From: Gemella cuniculi DSM 15828
GTDB taxonomy: Bacteria; Bacillota; Bacilli; Staphylococcales; Gemellaceae
NCBI RefSeq assembly: GCF_000425665.1
Contig: NZ_AUDW01000023.1
Span: 1-50,066, forward strand
Direction of reading: 5' to 3'
Length of the DNA stretch: 50,066 nt
Shown: one piece after another, positions 1 through 8,597 of the stretch
How positions within the stretch are numbered: the stretch's first letter is position 1
Layout of the letters: every line of letters starts with the position of its first letter
The notes under the pieces: model-generated
What the model was told of the DNA's origin: nothing
The model's database searches: none
What the model saw: the letters and a program-made list of their open reading frames with translations, nothing else
Position numbers and translations under genes: made by a program

Positions 1-3000
1 AATTCAAGGCAAAAATCAAAGACGGAGCGAATTTATCAAAATACATAGAAGAAGGAACAATAAAAGTACCAAACAAAGCGAAGTATAAAGTAAATAACAA
101 TCCAGAAAAAGACTCAAACACAGTAACGGTGACACCGCCGCCAACAAACCCAGAAATTAAGAAGACGGTAAATGACAAAGAGCACGACCAACTAGGAAAT
201 GTAGAAGACGAGTTCACATACAAAATCGAAACGAAAGTACCAAAAAATGCAACAGCATTAAAAATAACAGACGAATTAGAAAAAGTATTAGAATTCAGCG
301 GAGAAGTAAAAGCAACAGTAGATGGCAAAGAAACAAAAGGGGAAATCAAAAAAGAAGGACAAAAACTTACAGTAGAATTAACCCAAGAAGAAATAACAAA
401 TAACGCAGAAAAAGAAGTAAAAATCGAATTCAAAGCTAAGATTAAAAAAGATGCGGATTTAAGTTCGTATGTAGACAGTAAAGACGGAAGAACAAAAGTA
501 CCGAACAAAGCGAAGTATCAAATAAACAACAATCCGAAAATAGAAAAAGAAACGCCACCAGTAACGGTGACACCGCCACCGACAACACCGGAAATAACTA
601 AGAAAGTAAATGAAAAAGAACACGTAGACTTAAACAAAGTAGACGAAGAATTCACATACAAAATAGAAACAACGGTGCCAGAAAACGCAACAGACTTTGA
701 AATAACAGATACAATAAAAGATGTATTAGAATTTAGAGGAGAAGTTAAGGCGACAGTAGACGGTGAAAAGATAGAAGAAGTAAAAACAGAAGGAAAAAAA
801 CTAACAGTAAAACTATCAAGAGAACAAGTAGAACAAAAGGTGGGCAAAGCGGTAGTAGTAGAATTCAAAGCTAAGCTAAAAGAAGGAGTAACGCAAGAGG
901 AACTAAACGCATATCTAACAAAAGAAGAAGTGCGAGTACCAAATACAGCAGAGTATAGAATAAACCTAAGCGATGATCCAAAACTTAGAAAAGAAACGCC
1001 ACCGGTAACAGTAACACCGCCACCGACAACACCGGAAATAGAAAAAACAGTAAATGACAAACAAGAAGAAACATTAGGAAGCCTAAGTGAAGAGTTTACA
1101 TACAAAATAAAAACAAAAGTACCATATAACGCAACAAAATTCAAAGTAGAAGACGAAATAAAAGACGTACTAGAATTTAGCGGAGAAGTAAGTGCGACAG
1201 TAGACGGAGAAAAAATAACAGACGTAACAAAACAAGGACAAAAACTAGAAGTAAACTTAAGCGAAGAGCAAGTAAAACAAAAAGCAGGAAAAGAAGTCTA
1301 TGTAGAATTCAAAGCGAAAATAAAAGAGGGAGCGAATTTAACGCAATACATAGAAGAAGGAACAATAAAAGTACCAAACGTAGCGAAATATATAATAAAC
1401 GACAATCCAAACAATCAAAAAGAATCAAATATAGTGCCGGTAACACCGCCACCAACAACCCCACCAATAGATAAGAAAGTAAATGGAAAAGACAAAGAGA
1501 TTCTAGGAGAAAGAAATCAAGTAGTAACGTACACAATAGAAACAAAAGTACCAGCGGCGGCAACATACTTTGAAGTAGAAGACACACTAGAAAAAGTGTT
1601 AGAATTCACAAGAGGAGAAAAAGCAAAAGCAACACTTGATGGAAAAGAACTACCAGAAAGCCAAGTGGAAATAAGAGGAAAAACAATAAAACTAAAACTA
1701 ACACAAGAGCAGGTAGTAGAGAAAACAGGAAAAGAAGTAAAACTAGAATTCAAGGCAAACATAGAAGCAGGAGCAGACTTAAGTCCATACATAAAAGAAG
1801 GAAAAACAAGTGTACCAAACAAAGCAAGCTATGAAATAAACCACGAACCAAAACTTCGAAAAGAGTCAAATATAGTACCGATAGAACCACCTACAAGACC
1901 AACACAACCGCCAATAACAAAAGAAGTAAACGGGAAAGAAAAAGAAGAGTTGGGAAGACTAGACGAAGAATTCACATACACAATAAGAACAACAGTACCG
2001 AAGAACGCAACAGAGTTTAAAGTAACAGATGCGTTAGAAAAAGTATTAGAATTCAGAGGAGAAGTAAAAGCAACAGTAGATGGAAAAGAAGTAGGGAAAG
2101 AACAAATCCATATAAACGGACAGAACTTAGAAGTAGAACTAACAAGAGAACAAGTTTTACAAAACGGAGAAAAAGAAGTTAAGGTAGAATTCAGGGCGAA
2201 AATAAAAGATGGAGCAGATTTAACAAGATACTTAGTAGAAACAAAACCAAGTATACCGAACAAAGCCCAATATATAATAAACAATAACCCAGAATTCATA
2301 AAAGACTCAAATATAGTGCCGGTAACACCGCCGACACCAGAGCCACCAAAACCGGGAGAAAAAACAATCAACTCGGAAAACGGAGAAGAACAAGAAACAA
2401 TAAGACAACTAAAAGTAGGAGAAGAAGTATTCAGATACGACATAAAAGCAAAACTAGAAGAAAATTCATACTACAAACAATTTAGCATAGAAGACAAACT
2501 AGAAGAAGTGTTAGAAGCAAGAAAAGCGACAATAAGAATAAGCGGAGAACAAATAGAAGAAGACAAAGAACTAGTAGAGTTAAAAGAGCTAAAAGAAAGA
2601 GAAAAAGAAATAGAAACAAAACTAGGACAAACAAAAGCTAACGAAGCAGAAGGGAAGCAAAAAGAGCTAGCAAAAGCAGAAGAGAACTTAAAAGAGCTAA
2701 AAGAAGAGCTAGGAAAACAAGAAGAAAAAGAAACAAAAGAAGCAAAAGAGCTAGAAGAGAAGATAGCAGAACTAAAAGCAGGAACAAAAGAGTTAGCAAG
2801 CAAAGAAAAAGAAGAACTAGAAAAAGAACTAGAGAAGCTAAAAGAAGAGATAAGAAAAGAAGAAGAGACAGAAAAAGTCAAAGCGATAAGGGAAATAAAC
2901 AAAGCGTTAAGAAGCCGAAATGAAAAAGGAGAAATTTCGGAAGAAGAAGCAAACAAACTAGGAAAACTAGAAAAAGAAGGAAACAAAGTAAGATATGAGA

Positions 3001-3398
3001 TAACAAATCCACAGATTCTAAGACAATTAGAAGGAAGAGAGATAAGGTTATCGATATATGCGCAGATAAGAAACGGGGCGGACATAAGTAAATATAACCT
3101 AAAACGAGTACCGAACAAGGCGACGATAGAATTTGATCACAAGCCAAAAGAAACAAATGAGGTATATGTAGTACCGCCAGTACCACCGGTAACCCCACCA
3201 GTGGTGCCACCGAAACCGCCAGTAGTACCACCGACACCGGAAGTGCCAGCTAAGCCAAAAGAAGAACCTAAGAAACCAACAGAGCCGAAGAAAGAATTAC
3301 CAAAAACAGGAGAAGGGCCAGTAGAAGGAAGATGGATAGGAGTAATAGGATTAGCGATAGTGGGACTAATAGGAAGAAGGAGAAGAAGAGAGAAATAA
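1..3398 (+). CDS. Repetitive LPXTG cell-wall adhesin, 5' end outside window
   Basis: The frame is open from base 3 to the stop at 3398, so the protein begins upstream of the window. What is visible is about five near-identical modules of roughly 145 residues, joined by Thr/Pro-rich linkers. Each module opens with a Lys-containing strand (for example EITKKVN), contains a FTYKIET-like strand, and ends with a V-P-N-x-A-x-Y-x-I-N strand. The conserved Lys and Asn fit intramolecular isopeptide-forming fimbrial/adhesin domains; that is inference from family resemblance. A sixth, diverged module holds a long Glu/Lys coiled coil (about bases 2560-2950). The C-terminus has a Pro-rich wall-spanning stretch, LPKTG at 3297-3311, a hydrophobic segment and an RRRRREK tail, the standard sortase A sorting signal. 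It is a surface fibre that projects adhesive tips or is itself adhesive. Codons end in A to a striking degree, unlike the housekeeping genes here. Confidence 0.9.
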   Translation, partial: FKAKIKDGANLSKYIEEGTIKVPNKAKYKVNNNPEKDSNTVTVTPPPTNPEIKKTVNDKEHDQLGNVEDEFTYKIETKVPKNATALKITDELEKVLEFSGEVKATVDGKETKGEIKKEGQKLTVELTQEEITNNAEKEVKIEFKAKIKKDADLSSYVDSKDGRTKVPNKAKYQINNNPKIEKETPPVTVTPPPTTPEITKKVNEKEHVDLNKVDEEFTYKIETTVPENATDFEITDTIKDVLEFRGEVKATVDGEKIEEVKTEGKKLTVKLSREQVEQKVGKAVVVEFKAKLKEGVTQEELNAYLTKEEVRVPNTAEYRINLSDDPKLRKETPPVTVTPPPTTPEIEKTVNDKQEETLGSLSEEFTYKIKTKVPYNATKFKVEDEIKDVLEFSGEVSATVDGEKITDVTKQGQKLEVNLSEEQVKQKAGKEVYVEFKAKIKEGANLTQYIEEGTIKVPNVAKYIINDNPNNQKESNIVPVTPPPTTPPIDKKVNGKDKEILGERNQVVTYTIETKVPAAATYFEVEDTLEKVLEFTRGEKAKATLDGKELPESQVEIRGKTIKLKLTQEQVVEKTGKEVKLEFKANIEAGADLSPYIKEGKTSVPNKASYEINHEPKLRKESNIVPIEPPTRPTQPPITKEVNGKEKEELGRLDEEFTYTIRTTVPKNATEFKVTDALEKVLEFRGEVKATVDGKEVGKEQIHINGQNLEVELTREQVLQNGEKEVKVEFRAKIKDGADLTRYLVETKPSIPNKAQYIINNNPEFIKDSNIVPVTPPTPEPPKPGEKTINSENGEEQETIRQLKVGEEVFRYDIKAKLEENSYYKQFSIEDKLEEVLEARKATIRISGEQIEEDKELVELKELKEREKEIETKLGQTKANEAEGKQKELAKAEENLKELKEELGKQEEKETKEAKELEEKIAELKAGTKELASKEKEELEKELEKLKEEIRKEEETEKVKAIREINKALRSRNEKGEISEEEANKLGKLEKEGNKVRYEITNPQILRQLEGREIRLSIYAQIRNGADISKYNLKRVPNKATIEFDHKPKETNEVYVVPPVPPVTPPVVPPKPPVVPPTPEVPAKPKEEPKKPTEPKKELPKTGEGPVEGRWIGVIGLAIVGLIGRRRRREK
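3..2330 (+). repeat. Tandem isopeptide-type domain repeats, about 430-450 bp each
   Basis: Pro-rich linker sequences encoding TPPPTTPEI-like peptides recur near 135, 571, 1018, 1446, about 1890 and 2330, giving a period of 428-447 bp. The units are similar but not identical in DNA, so this is an older, diverged array rather than a recent slippage product. It could still recombine and change fibre length. Confidence 0.85.
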
Positions 3399-3444
3399 AG
3401 AGAAATAGAAAAAGGGAATAGACCTAGGAAAAAGTTTCAAAGTG

Positions 3445-3480
3445 AACCCAAGATAAGGAGGAGACTCTGGATCTTGGGTT
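3445..3480 (+). terminator. Inverted repeat after adhesin gene (weak terminator)
   Basis: A perfect 10-bp inverted repeat (AACCCAAGAT 3445-3454, ATCTTGGGTT 3471-3480) with a 16-nt loop follows the stop codon by 46 bases. Only four T residues follow, so it may be a weak terminator or an mRNA-stabilising hairpin; the stronger terminator lies at 3614-3658. Confidence 0.45.
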
Positions 3481-3613
3481 TTCAGATGGGAGAAAGGGAG
3501 AAAGGTAAGGAAGAGGATGAGCTTTTGGAAGAAGTGCGAGGAAGAAATAGATAAGAGTGGGAAAATTCCTACACTTCTACATTAGTTTTTTAATCAATAT
3601 ATAATAAAACAAA

Positions 3614-3658
3614 AAAGAAAGATTGAATTTTATAACTAATAAAATTCAATCTTTCTTT
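3614..3658. terminator. Bidirectional intrinsic terminator between convergent genes
   Basis: A perfect 20-bp stem (3614-3633 with 3639-3658) has a 5-nt loop. On the minus strand it runs into a T-rich tract, and on the plus strand it ends in CTTTCTTTATT. It can serve both the adhesin gene (plus) and the MFS gene (minus), which end on either side. Confidence 0.88.
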
Positions 3659-3688
3659 ATTATAATTTATAAAATATAATAATATACT

Positions 3689-4906
3689 TTAGTTAATTTT
3701 AGTTTTTAAAACTTTTATATCTTTTGATTTGTAGAACATTGCATAAAGAATAGTAACGACTACAGTAATTACTGCACAAAGAATATAAATTCCTCTATAT
3801 GATAATAATCCTTGAACAGTTCCTAATGCATAAGGACCAAAACCAAGACCAAGGTCTAGACCGATAAAATACGTAGAAAGAGCAATTCCTACTTTAGTAG
3901 GTTCTACAAGTTTAAGGCATACAGCTTGTCCATTTGACATAAATGTTCCATATCCAAGACCAATTAAAGCTCCCGATAACAATAACATAAAACTGCCATT
4001 TGTAAAACTTAACATTAGTAATCCTAGAGTCAAGAATACAAAACTTGGGTACATTACTGCATTTTCACCACGAGCGTCAAAAATTCTTCCAGCAAATGGT
4101 CGAGTAGCTGTGATAATTAGAGCGTAGATTACGAAGAAAAATGCACCCGCTGTAGAAAGATTTAAACTATCTGCATAAATTGACAAGAATCCAAGTACAC
4201 TAGAGTACGCTAACCCTATCAAAAATGCAATAAATGAAATAAATAAAACTTTATATTCAATGAATGTATTTAATGACCAACTATTAAGTAATTCTTTTTG
4301 TTTTTTAGACAATTCAATATTTTGAACAGGGAACATAAAGCAAGCTCCAGTAACTATTATTGATAATACGATTGCCAAAATTATGACTGCATTGAATCCA
4401 ACCATTGGTAAAAGTAACATACCAATAAAAGGTCCGATAGCAGCTGCTAGGCTTGTACTAAGACCATAGTAGTTTATACCTTCACCATTTCGAGATTTTG
4501 GGATATATGTTGTAACAATGGCGTTAGCAGCAGTGGAAATAGTACCATAAGCAAATCCATTTAAAAATCGTACAGTATCTAAAATAACGATATTAAAAGA
4601 GATTAGGTATGCAGCGGTTGTTATTAAATAAATAAATGCCCCGAAACGAAGTATTTGTCTTCGACCAATAATTTCTAATTTTTTCCCAATATATAATCTG
4701 GCAACTAGAGTACCTATAATATAAATACCAGCAGCAAAACCAGCCTGTGATGCGGAGGCACCTAATTCTGCTGTAGCAAATTTAGCGGTAATAACTACAA
4801 AACAATAATAAATTAAAAATACAATAAAATTAATTGCAGTTATAGTAATAAAACCTGAGTTAAATAATTTTTCTTTCTGTATACTGTCACTAGATTGAGT
4901 ATCCAT
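3689..4906 (-). CDS. MFS transporter, DHA1-like efflux type
   Basis: This is a 405-residue, highly hydrophobic protein with about 12 membrane segments, the usual size of major facilitator superfamily drug/H+ antiporter-like carriers. A motif-A-like stretch (ARLYIGKKLEIIGRRQILRFG region, about residues 69-90) lies between the second and third helices. Gly/Ala-rich helices typical of efflux members follow (TISTAANAIVTTYIP). The ATG start at 4906 has an AAGGAG Shine-Dalgarno about 8 nt upstream. The gene is monocistronic, faces the adhesin gene and ends at a shared terminator. The substrate cannot be read from sequence; candidates are drugs, purine or arabinose-like metabolites. Confidence 0.85.
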   Translation of the reverse strand: MDTQSSDSIQKEKLFNSGFITITAINFIVFLIYYCFVVITAKFATAELGASASQAGFAAGIYIIGTLVARLYIGKKLEIIGRRQILRFGAFIYLITTAAYLISFNIVILDTVRFLNGFAYGTISTAANAIVTTYIPKSRNGEGINYYGLSTSLAAAIGPFIGMLLLPMVGFNAVIILAIVLSIIVTGACFMFPVQNIELSKKQKELLNSWSLNTFIEYKVLFISFIAFLIGLAYSSVLGFLSIYADSLNLSTAGAFFFVIYALIITATRPFAGRIFDARGENAVMYPSFVFLTLGLLMLSFTNGSFMLLLSGALIGLGYGTFMSNGQAVCLKLVEPTKVGIALSTYFIGLDLGLGFGPYALGTVQGLLSYRGIYILCAVITVVVTILYAMFYKSKDIKVLKTKIN

Positions 4907-4951
4907 AAAACGTCTCCTTAAATATATTTATTTTTAATTAATACAATATCT

Positions 4952-4980
4952 ATGATACTCCTATGAAAGCAAATTTTCAA
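4952..4980 (-). promoter_or_regulatory. Candidate promoter for the MFS gene
   Basis: Read on the minus strand, TTGAAA (4975-4980) and TATCAT (4952-4957) are separated by 17 bp and lie about 45 bp upstream of the MFS start codon. The -10 is imperfect, so support is moderate. Confidence 0.45.
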
Positions 4981-5340
4981 TACTAAATTTTTCATAAAAA
5001 GATAGAAATTCAATTTTATTTTTATGTGTAAAATAAGAAAAATACACAGGCGATTACTTATCATAATAGTGTAAATTAATAGTTGAAATATATATATCAT
5101 TATAAAAAATAATATGAAAACGAATTACTTTCAAAATTTTCAAAAATTGTTTTTTATTTTCAATATTTAATTTATAAGCAAATAAATTAAATATCTACAT
5201 TAATATATTTTTAATATTTTCTACATACAATTATTGATGATATCAATAAGAATGAAAGACTATAAAATGATAGATTTATTTTGGGTAATTTTATAGAATA
5301 ATAAATTGTCAGAATTTTTTAATTTTTTCATAAAAACATA
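4981..5340. other. AT-rich intergenic stretch, no gene seen
   Basis: Very AT-rich sequence between the MFS promoter and the leader promoter at 5341. The only ORF, on the minus strand at 4918-5100, lacks a ribosome-binding site and has a composition that looks accidental. I see no RNA or repeat here. Confidence 0.5.
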
Positions 5341-5369
5341 TTGACAATAAAAAATACAATTGTTATAAT
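5341..5369 (+). promoter_or_regulatory. Consensus sigma-A promoter of attenuator leader
   Basis: TTGACA (5341-5346) and TATAAT (5364-5369) are both perfect consensus hexamers, separated by exactly 17 bp. This is the strongest promoter in the window. It drives a leader with a short ORF and two terminators, so a constitutive promoter with control by attenuation is the likely logic. Confidence 0.9.
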
Positions 5370-5406
5370 AGAGTCAACAAAAACAAAGATAAGGAGAAAA
5401 GGATTT

Positions 5407-5463
5407 ATGAAACTGTATCAAGTTAGTACACTACAACTAAATATTCGTTGGCAAAGCCACTAG
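5407..5463 (+). CDS. 18-residue leader peptide (uORF) of attenuator
   Basis: The ORF encodes MKLYQVSTLQLNIRWQSH and a TAG stop, and has an AAGGAG ribosome-binding site at 5391-5396. It begins about 30 nt after the expected transcription start of a consensus promoter and is followed by a set of alternative hairpins. The stop region (CCACTAG, 5457-5463) repeats the left arm of the second terminator (5603-5609). These properties fit a regulatory leader peptide whose translation decides which RNA structure forms. A single Trp codon sits four codons before the stop. What it senses is unknown: amino-acid starvation, a ribosome-arresting metabolite, or a translation inhibitor. Confidence 0.7.
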   Translation: MKLYQVSTLQLNIRWQSH

Positions 5464-5548
5464 ATACAGAGTCGATCTTGTTCTTTATACGTAGATACGA
5501 CTCTTAGAAGTTAGTATCTATGTGGATTATTTGTGATGATTAAACGAG

Positions 5549-5580
5549 GACCACATAGTAAATAATCTATGTGGTCTTTT
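5549..5580 (+). terminator. Attenuator terminator 1
   Basis: GACCACATAG (5549-5558) pairs with CTATGTGGTC (5567-5576) around an 8-nt loop and is followed by a T run. Its left arm can alternatively pair with 5518-5525. Confidence 0.85.
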
Positions 5581-5600
5581 ATATAATGTTTTTATGGTAG

Positions 5601-5632
5601 GACCACTAGATATTTAACTAGTGGTCTTTTTA
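5601..5632 (+). terminator. Attenuator terminator 2
   Basis: GACCACTAG (5601-5609) pairs with CTAGTGGTC (5618-5626) around an 8-nt loop, followed by TTTTTATAT. The right arm can also pair with CCACTAG at the end of the leader ORF (5457-5463). Confidence 0.85.
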
Positions 5633-5813
5633 TATAGATACTCTTCTAAAATTATAAGTTATTATTAAGAAAATAATTTATTAGATTTAATGGTGGTATA
5701 AGATAATTTTGGATAATTTTTTAGAATGAATTTTTTGGATTTTGCAGATAAAAAAAGTAAATAATTTTATTTTCACCATTATATAAAAAATATATTTTAA
5801 GGAGATTAAGAAA

Positions 5814-6818
5814 ATGAAAGTAAATAAAATTTTTGTAGCGTTTGCGGTGTTATTAGTTTGTGTTTTAGGTTATGGACTATATGCAAGTAATAAGGGAGAA
5901 GATACTAAGAAGGAAGAAGTTAAAGAAGTCAAAGTTGGGGTGCTTCAATTATTAAGTCATCCGGCTTTAGATCAAATTTATAAAGGATTAGAGGAAGGAT
6001 TAGCAAAAGAAGGCTACGAAGTAGGGAAAAATTTAAAAATTGATTTACAAAATGCTCAAGGTGATCAAAGTAATTTGGCAAGCATGGGACAAAAATTAGT
6101 AAGTGATAATAATGATATTTTGGTGGGGATCACAACACCAGCCACGTTATCTTTATCAAATTCTACTAAAGATAAACCTATTATTATGGCAGGTATTACT
6201 TATCCAGTAGAAGCAGGACTAATTAAGAGCGAAGATAACCCAGGAAATAATATTACTGGTGTAAGTGATAGAACACCAATAAGACAACAATTAGAGATTA
6301 TGAAACAAGTTCTTCCTAATATGAAAAAAGTAGGTATTCTTTATACAGCAAGTGAAGATAATTCTGTAAAACAGGCACAGGAAGCAGAGAAATTAGCAAA
6401 AGAATTAGGTTTTGAAACAAAAGTGGCAACTGTGGCTAATACTAATGATATTCAACAAGTAACGGAAAATTTGGCTTCGGAAACTGATGCAATATTTGTA
6501 CCAATTGATAACACGATAGCTAGTGCTATGGCAACAGTAGTAAAAGTTACTGATGCTAAAAAAATTCCAGTGTTTCCATCAGCAGACACAATGGTGGCTG
6601 ATGGAGGATTATTAGGAATTGGTGTTGATCAGTACCAAATTGGTGTAGAAACTGCTAAAGTTGTTGCTAAAGTATTAAAAGGTGGAGATACAAAAACAAT
6701 GCCAATAGTTTTAGCTAATGAAGGAGTTATTTACTTAAATGAAGAAAAAGCAAAACAATTAGGAATAGAAATTCCACAAGATATTAAAGAAAAAGCAAAA
6801 GTAGTAGATAAAAAATAA
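5814..6818 (+). CDS. TrpX-like ABC transporter substrate-binding protein
   Basis: This 334-residue protein belongs to the ABC_sub_bind family (COG2984 type), which includes streptococcal TrpX. It starts with a basic n-region and a hydrophobic helix (residues 5-24). No good lipobox is present, because the only Cys is preceded by LLV, so it is probably held by an uncleaved signal anchor. The fold pattern is visible: VKVGVLQLLSHPALDQIYKG at the start of lobe 1, ITTPATLSL and IIMAGITYPVEAGL in the ligand region, and KVGILYTASEDNS at the lobe switch. A good AAGGAG site precedes ATG 5814. Family knowledge suggests capture of tryptophan or another aromatic/hydrophobic amino acid; substrate is inferred. 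It lies about 180 bp after a leader-peptide attenuator and starts an operon with permease and ATPase. Confidence 0.85.
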   Translation: MKVNKIFVAFAVLLVCVLGYGLYASNKGEDTKKEEVKEVKVGVLQLLSHPALDQIYKGLEEGLAKEGYEVGKNLKIDLQNAQGDQSNLASMGQKLVSDNNDILVGITTPATLSLSNSTKDKPIIMAGITYPVEAGLIKSEDNPGNNITGVSDRTPIRQQLEIMKQVLPNMKKVGILYTASEDNSVKQAQEAEKLAKELGFETKVATVANTNDIQQVTENLASETDAIFVPIDNTIASAMATVVKVTDAKKIPVFPSADTMVADGGLLGIGVDQYQIGVETAKVVAKVLKGGDTKTMPIVLANEGVIYLNEEKAKQLGIEIPQDIKEKAKVVDKK

Positions 6819-6944
6819 GTGTAGAAGTTTGGAATTAAAATAGTTAGTAGTGGATATAAAATAAAAATGATATTAAAATTGTTTATATTAATTTTATATC
6901 TACTCTGAACTATAGATTAAGAAATATAAAAATTGAGGTGTAAG

Positions 6945-7823
6945 ATGGATTTAATTATTTCGGCAATATCACAAGGAATGTTGTGGGGAATATTGTCATT
7001 AGGATTGTTTATAAGTTTTAGAATTTTAAATATAGCTGATATGACAACAGAAGGAGCATATCCTCTAGGGGCAGCAGTGTGTGTCATTTGTATTCACAAT
7101 GGCATTAATCCAATATTAGCAACATTGATATCAATATTAGCTGGAATGATCGCAGGTCTTGTAACTGGATTTTTAATTACAATTTGTAAAATACCAAGTT
7201 TGCTTGCTGGTATTCTAACTATGACGGCGTTACTTTCTGTAAATTTAAGAATTATGGGAAGACCAAATTTAAGTTTATTAAATAAAGATACTATTTTTAG
7301 CAAATTAGAAAATTGGAATTTACCTACACATTATGATACTGTTTTGATAGGTTTTGTTCTTTCAACGATAATTATAGGGGCGATGTCCTTATTTTTCTCA
7401 ACGGAGTTAGGGCAAGGTTTAATTGCAACTGGTGATAATGAGAAAATGGCAACGGCATTAGGAATTTCAACTAAAACAATGACTATTTTAGGTTTGATGT
7501 TAGCTAACGGAATAATTTCATTAGCGGGTGCGATTCTGGCACAGAATAATGGATACTCAGATGTTAATAGTGGTATAGGGGTAATAGTAGTTGCACTTGC
7601 TGCTATAATTATAGGAGAGGTAGTTTTTAAAGACGTTAGTTTTACTCAAAGACTTGTGTGTGTAATTTGCGGTGCAATTATTTATCGACTTCTTTTGGTA
7701 GGGGTACTAAAATTAAATATAATAGGAGCAAATGATTTTAAATTAGTTTCAGCACTTGTTATCACACTATTCCTAACTTTACCTCAACTTAAGCTGAAAT
7801 CTACGAAAAAGGATGTGAAATAG
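6945..7823 (+). CDS. TrpY-like ABC transporter permease
   Basis: A 292-residue polytopic membrane protein with about 8 to 9 membrane spans, of the permease family that accompanies COG2984 binding proteins and is distantly related to branched-chain amino-acid permeases. Visible landmarks are the N-terminal GMLWGILSLGLFISFRILNI and the conserved cytoplasmic coupling-loop region ATALGISTKTMTILGLM (about residues 168-184). ATG 6945 is preferred over the in-frame TTG at 6933, because GAGGTG lies just ahead of 6945. It ends in TAG directly before the ATG of the ATPase gene, so the two are translationally coupled. It forms the channel of the importer. Confidence 0.87.
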   Translation: MDLIISAISQGMLWGILSLGLFISFRILNIADMTTEGAYPLGAAVCVICIHNGINPILATLISILAGMIAGLVTGFLITICKIPSLLAGILTMTALLSVNLRIMGRPNLSLLNKDTIFSKLENWNLPTHYDTVLIGFVLSTIIIGAMSLFFSTELGQGLIATGDNEKMATALGISTKTMTILGLMLANGIISLAGAILAQNNGYSDVNSGIGVIVVALAAIIIGEVVFKDVSFTQRLVCVICGAIIYRLLLVGVLKLNIIGANDFKLVSALVITLFLTLPQLKLKSTKKDVK

Positions 7824-8597
7824 ATGGCATTTATAGAAATAAAAAATTTAGATAAAACTTTTTTTCCAAATACAAATAGAGAACAACACGCTTTAAAAGA
7901 TGTTAATTTAAAAATAAATGATGGAGATTTCATTACTATTTTGGGAGGAAATGGAGCGGGGAAATCTACGTTTTTGAATGCTATTGCAGGATCTTTTTCT
8001 TTAGATAGCGGAGAAATTTTAATAGATGATGTTAATATAGGAAACATCGTTGAACATAAGCGTGCTGAATTTATAAGTAGGGTGTTCCAAAATCCGTTAG
8101 ATGGAACGGCACCTCGTATGACAGTTGCACAAAATATGTCTCTTGCACTTCGACGAGGTAAACATCGTGGTTTAAAAAAGGGGACTACAAAAGAAGATAG
8201 AAAGTACTTTAAAGAATTGTTAAAAACTTTAGATTTAGGTTTGGAAGATCGATTGGATAGTGAAATGGGATTGCTATCAGGAGGACAGCGTCAAGCAATC
8301 GCTCTACTTATGGCAACTATAAACACACCAAAACTGCTATTATTAGATGAACATACAGCAGCACTAGATCCAAAAACTCAGAAGAAAATTATGGAACTAA
8401 CTCGTGGAAAAATAGAAGAAAAAAAATTAACAACTTTAATGATAACCCACAATATTCAAGATGCTGTTAAATATGGTAACAGAATAATTATTCTGCATAG
8501 AGGTGAATTAGTTCGTGATATAAGTCGTGTGGAAAAAGAGAAATTAAACGCCAAACAATTATATGAAATATTATATAGTTTAGAAGAAAGTGAATAG
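7824..8597 (+). CDS. TrpZ-like ABC transporter ATP-binding protein
   Basis: This 257-residue nucleotide-binding subunit has a complete motif set: Walker A GGNGAGKST (about residues 41-49), Q-loop in SRVFQNP, signature LSGGQRQ (about 152-158), Walker B LLLLDEHTAALD and switch His in MITHN. The family is COG1101, the usual partner of COG2984/COG4120 components. Its start codon abuts the permease stop. It powers uptake through the preceding permease. A strong terminator follows, so the transporter operon is three genes plus the attenuated leader. Confidence 0.9.
   Translation: MAFIEIKNLDKTFFPNTNREQHALKDVNLKINDGDFITILGGNGAGKSTFLNAIAGSFSLDSGEILIDDVNIGNIVEHKRAEFISRVFQNPLDGTAPRMTVAQNMSLALRRGKHRGLKKGTTKEDRKYFKELLKTLDLGLEDRLDSEMGLLSGGQRQAIALLMATINTPKLLLLDEHTAALDPKTQKKIMELTRGKIEEKKLTTLMITHNIQDAVKYGNRIIILHRGELVRDISRVEKEKLNAKQLYEILYSLEESE

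Larger units (their letters stand above)
5461..5632 (+). promoter_or_regulatory. Transcription attenuator with competing hairpins
   Basis: The RNA can form hairpin A (5461-5474 with 5498-5504 and 5514-5520). It can also form an antiterminator B (CTATGTGG 5518-5525 with CCACATAG 5551-5558). B excludes terminator 1, whose left arm is the same 5551-5558 segment. A and B compete because both use 5518-5520. This is the classic leader-ORF, A, antiterminator, terminator order. Downstream lies the TrpXYZ-like ABC operon, the most likely regulated target. It resembles ribosome-mediated attenuators of amino-acid operons and of resistance genes such as erm and tet(M) in layout only. Confidence 0.7.

Noticed and set aside
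518-3237. Several minus-strand ORFs of 90-215 codons under the adhesin gene
   Set aside because: They mirror the A-ending codon bias and the repeats of the plus-strand gene, have Ser/Phe/Leu-rich low-complexity products and no ribosome-binding sites.
4918-5100. Minus-strand ORF of 60 codons upstream of the MFS gene
   Set aside because: No ribosome-binding site; it spans the MFS promoter and its composition follows local AT content.
5400-5640. A Trp T-box before the TrpXYZ-like operon
   Set aside because: The conserved T-box core (GGTGG-N-ACCGCG) is absent, whereas it is clear before metN. The leader-ORF attenuator explains the structures better.
5640-5813. A second promoter directly before the TrpX-like gene
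   Set aside because: No pair of hexamers at acceptable spacing was found, so expression probably comes through the attenuator.
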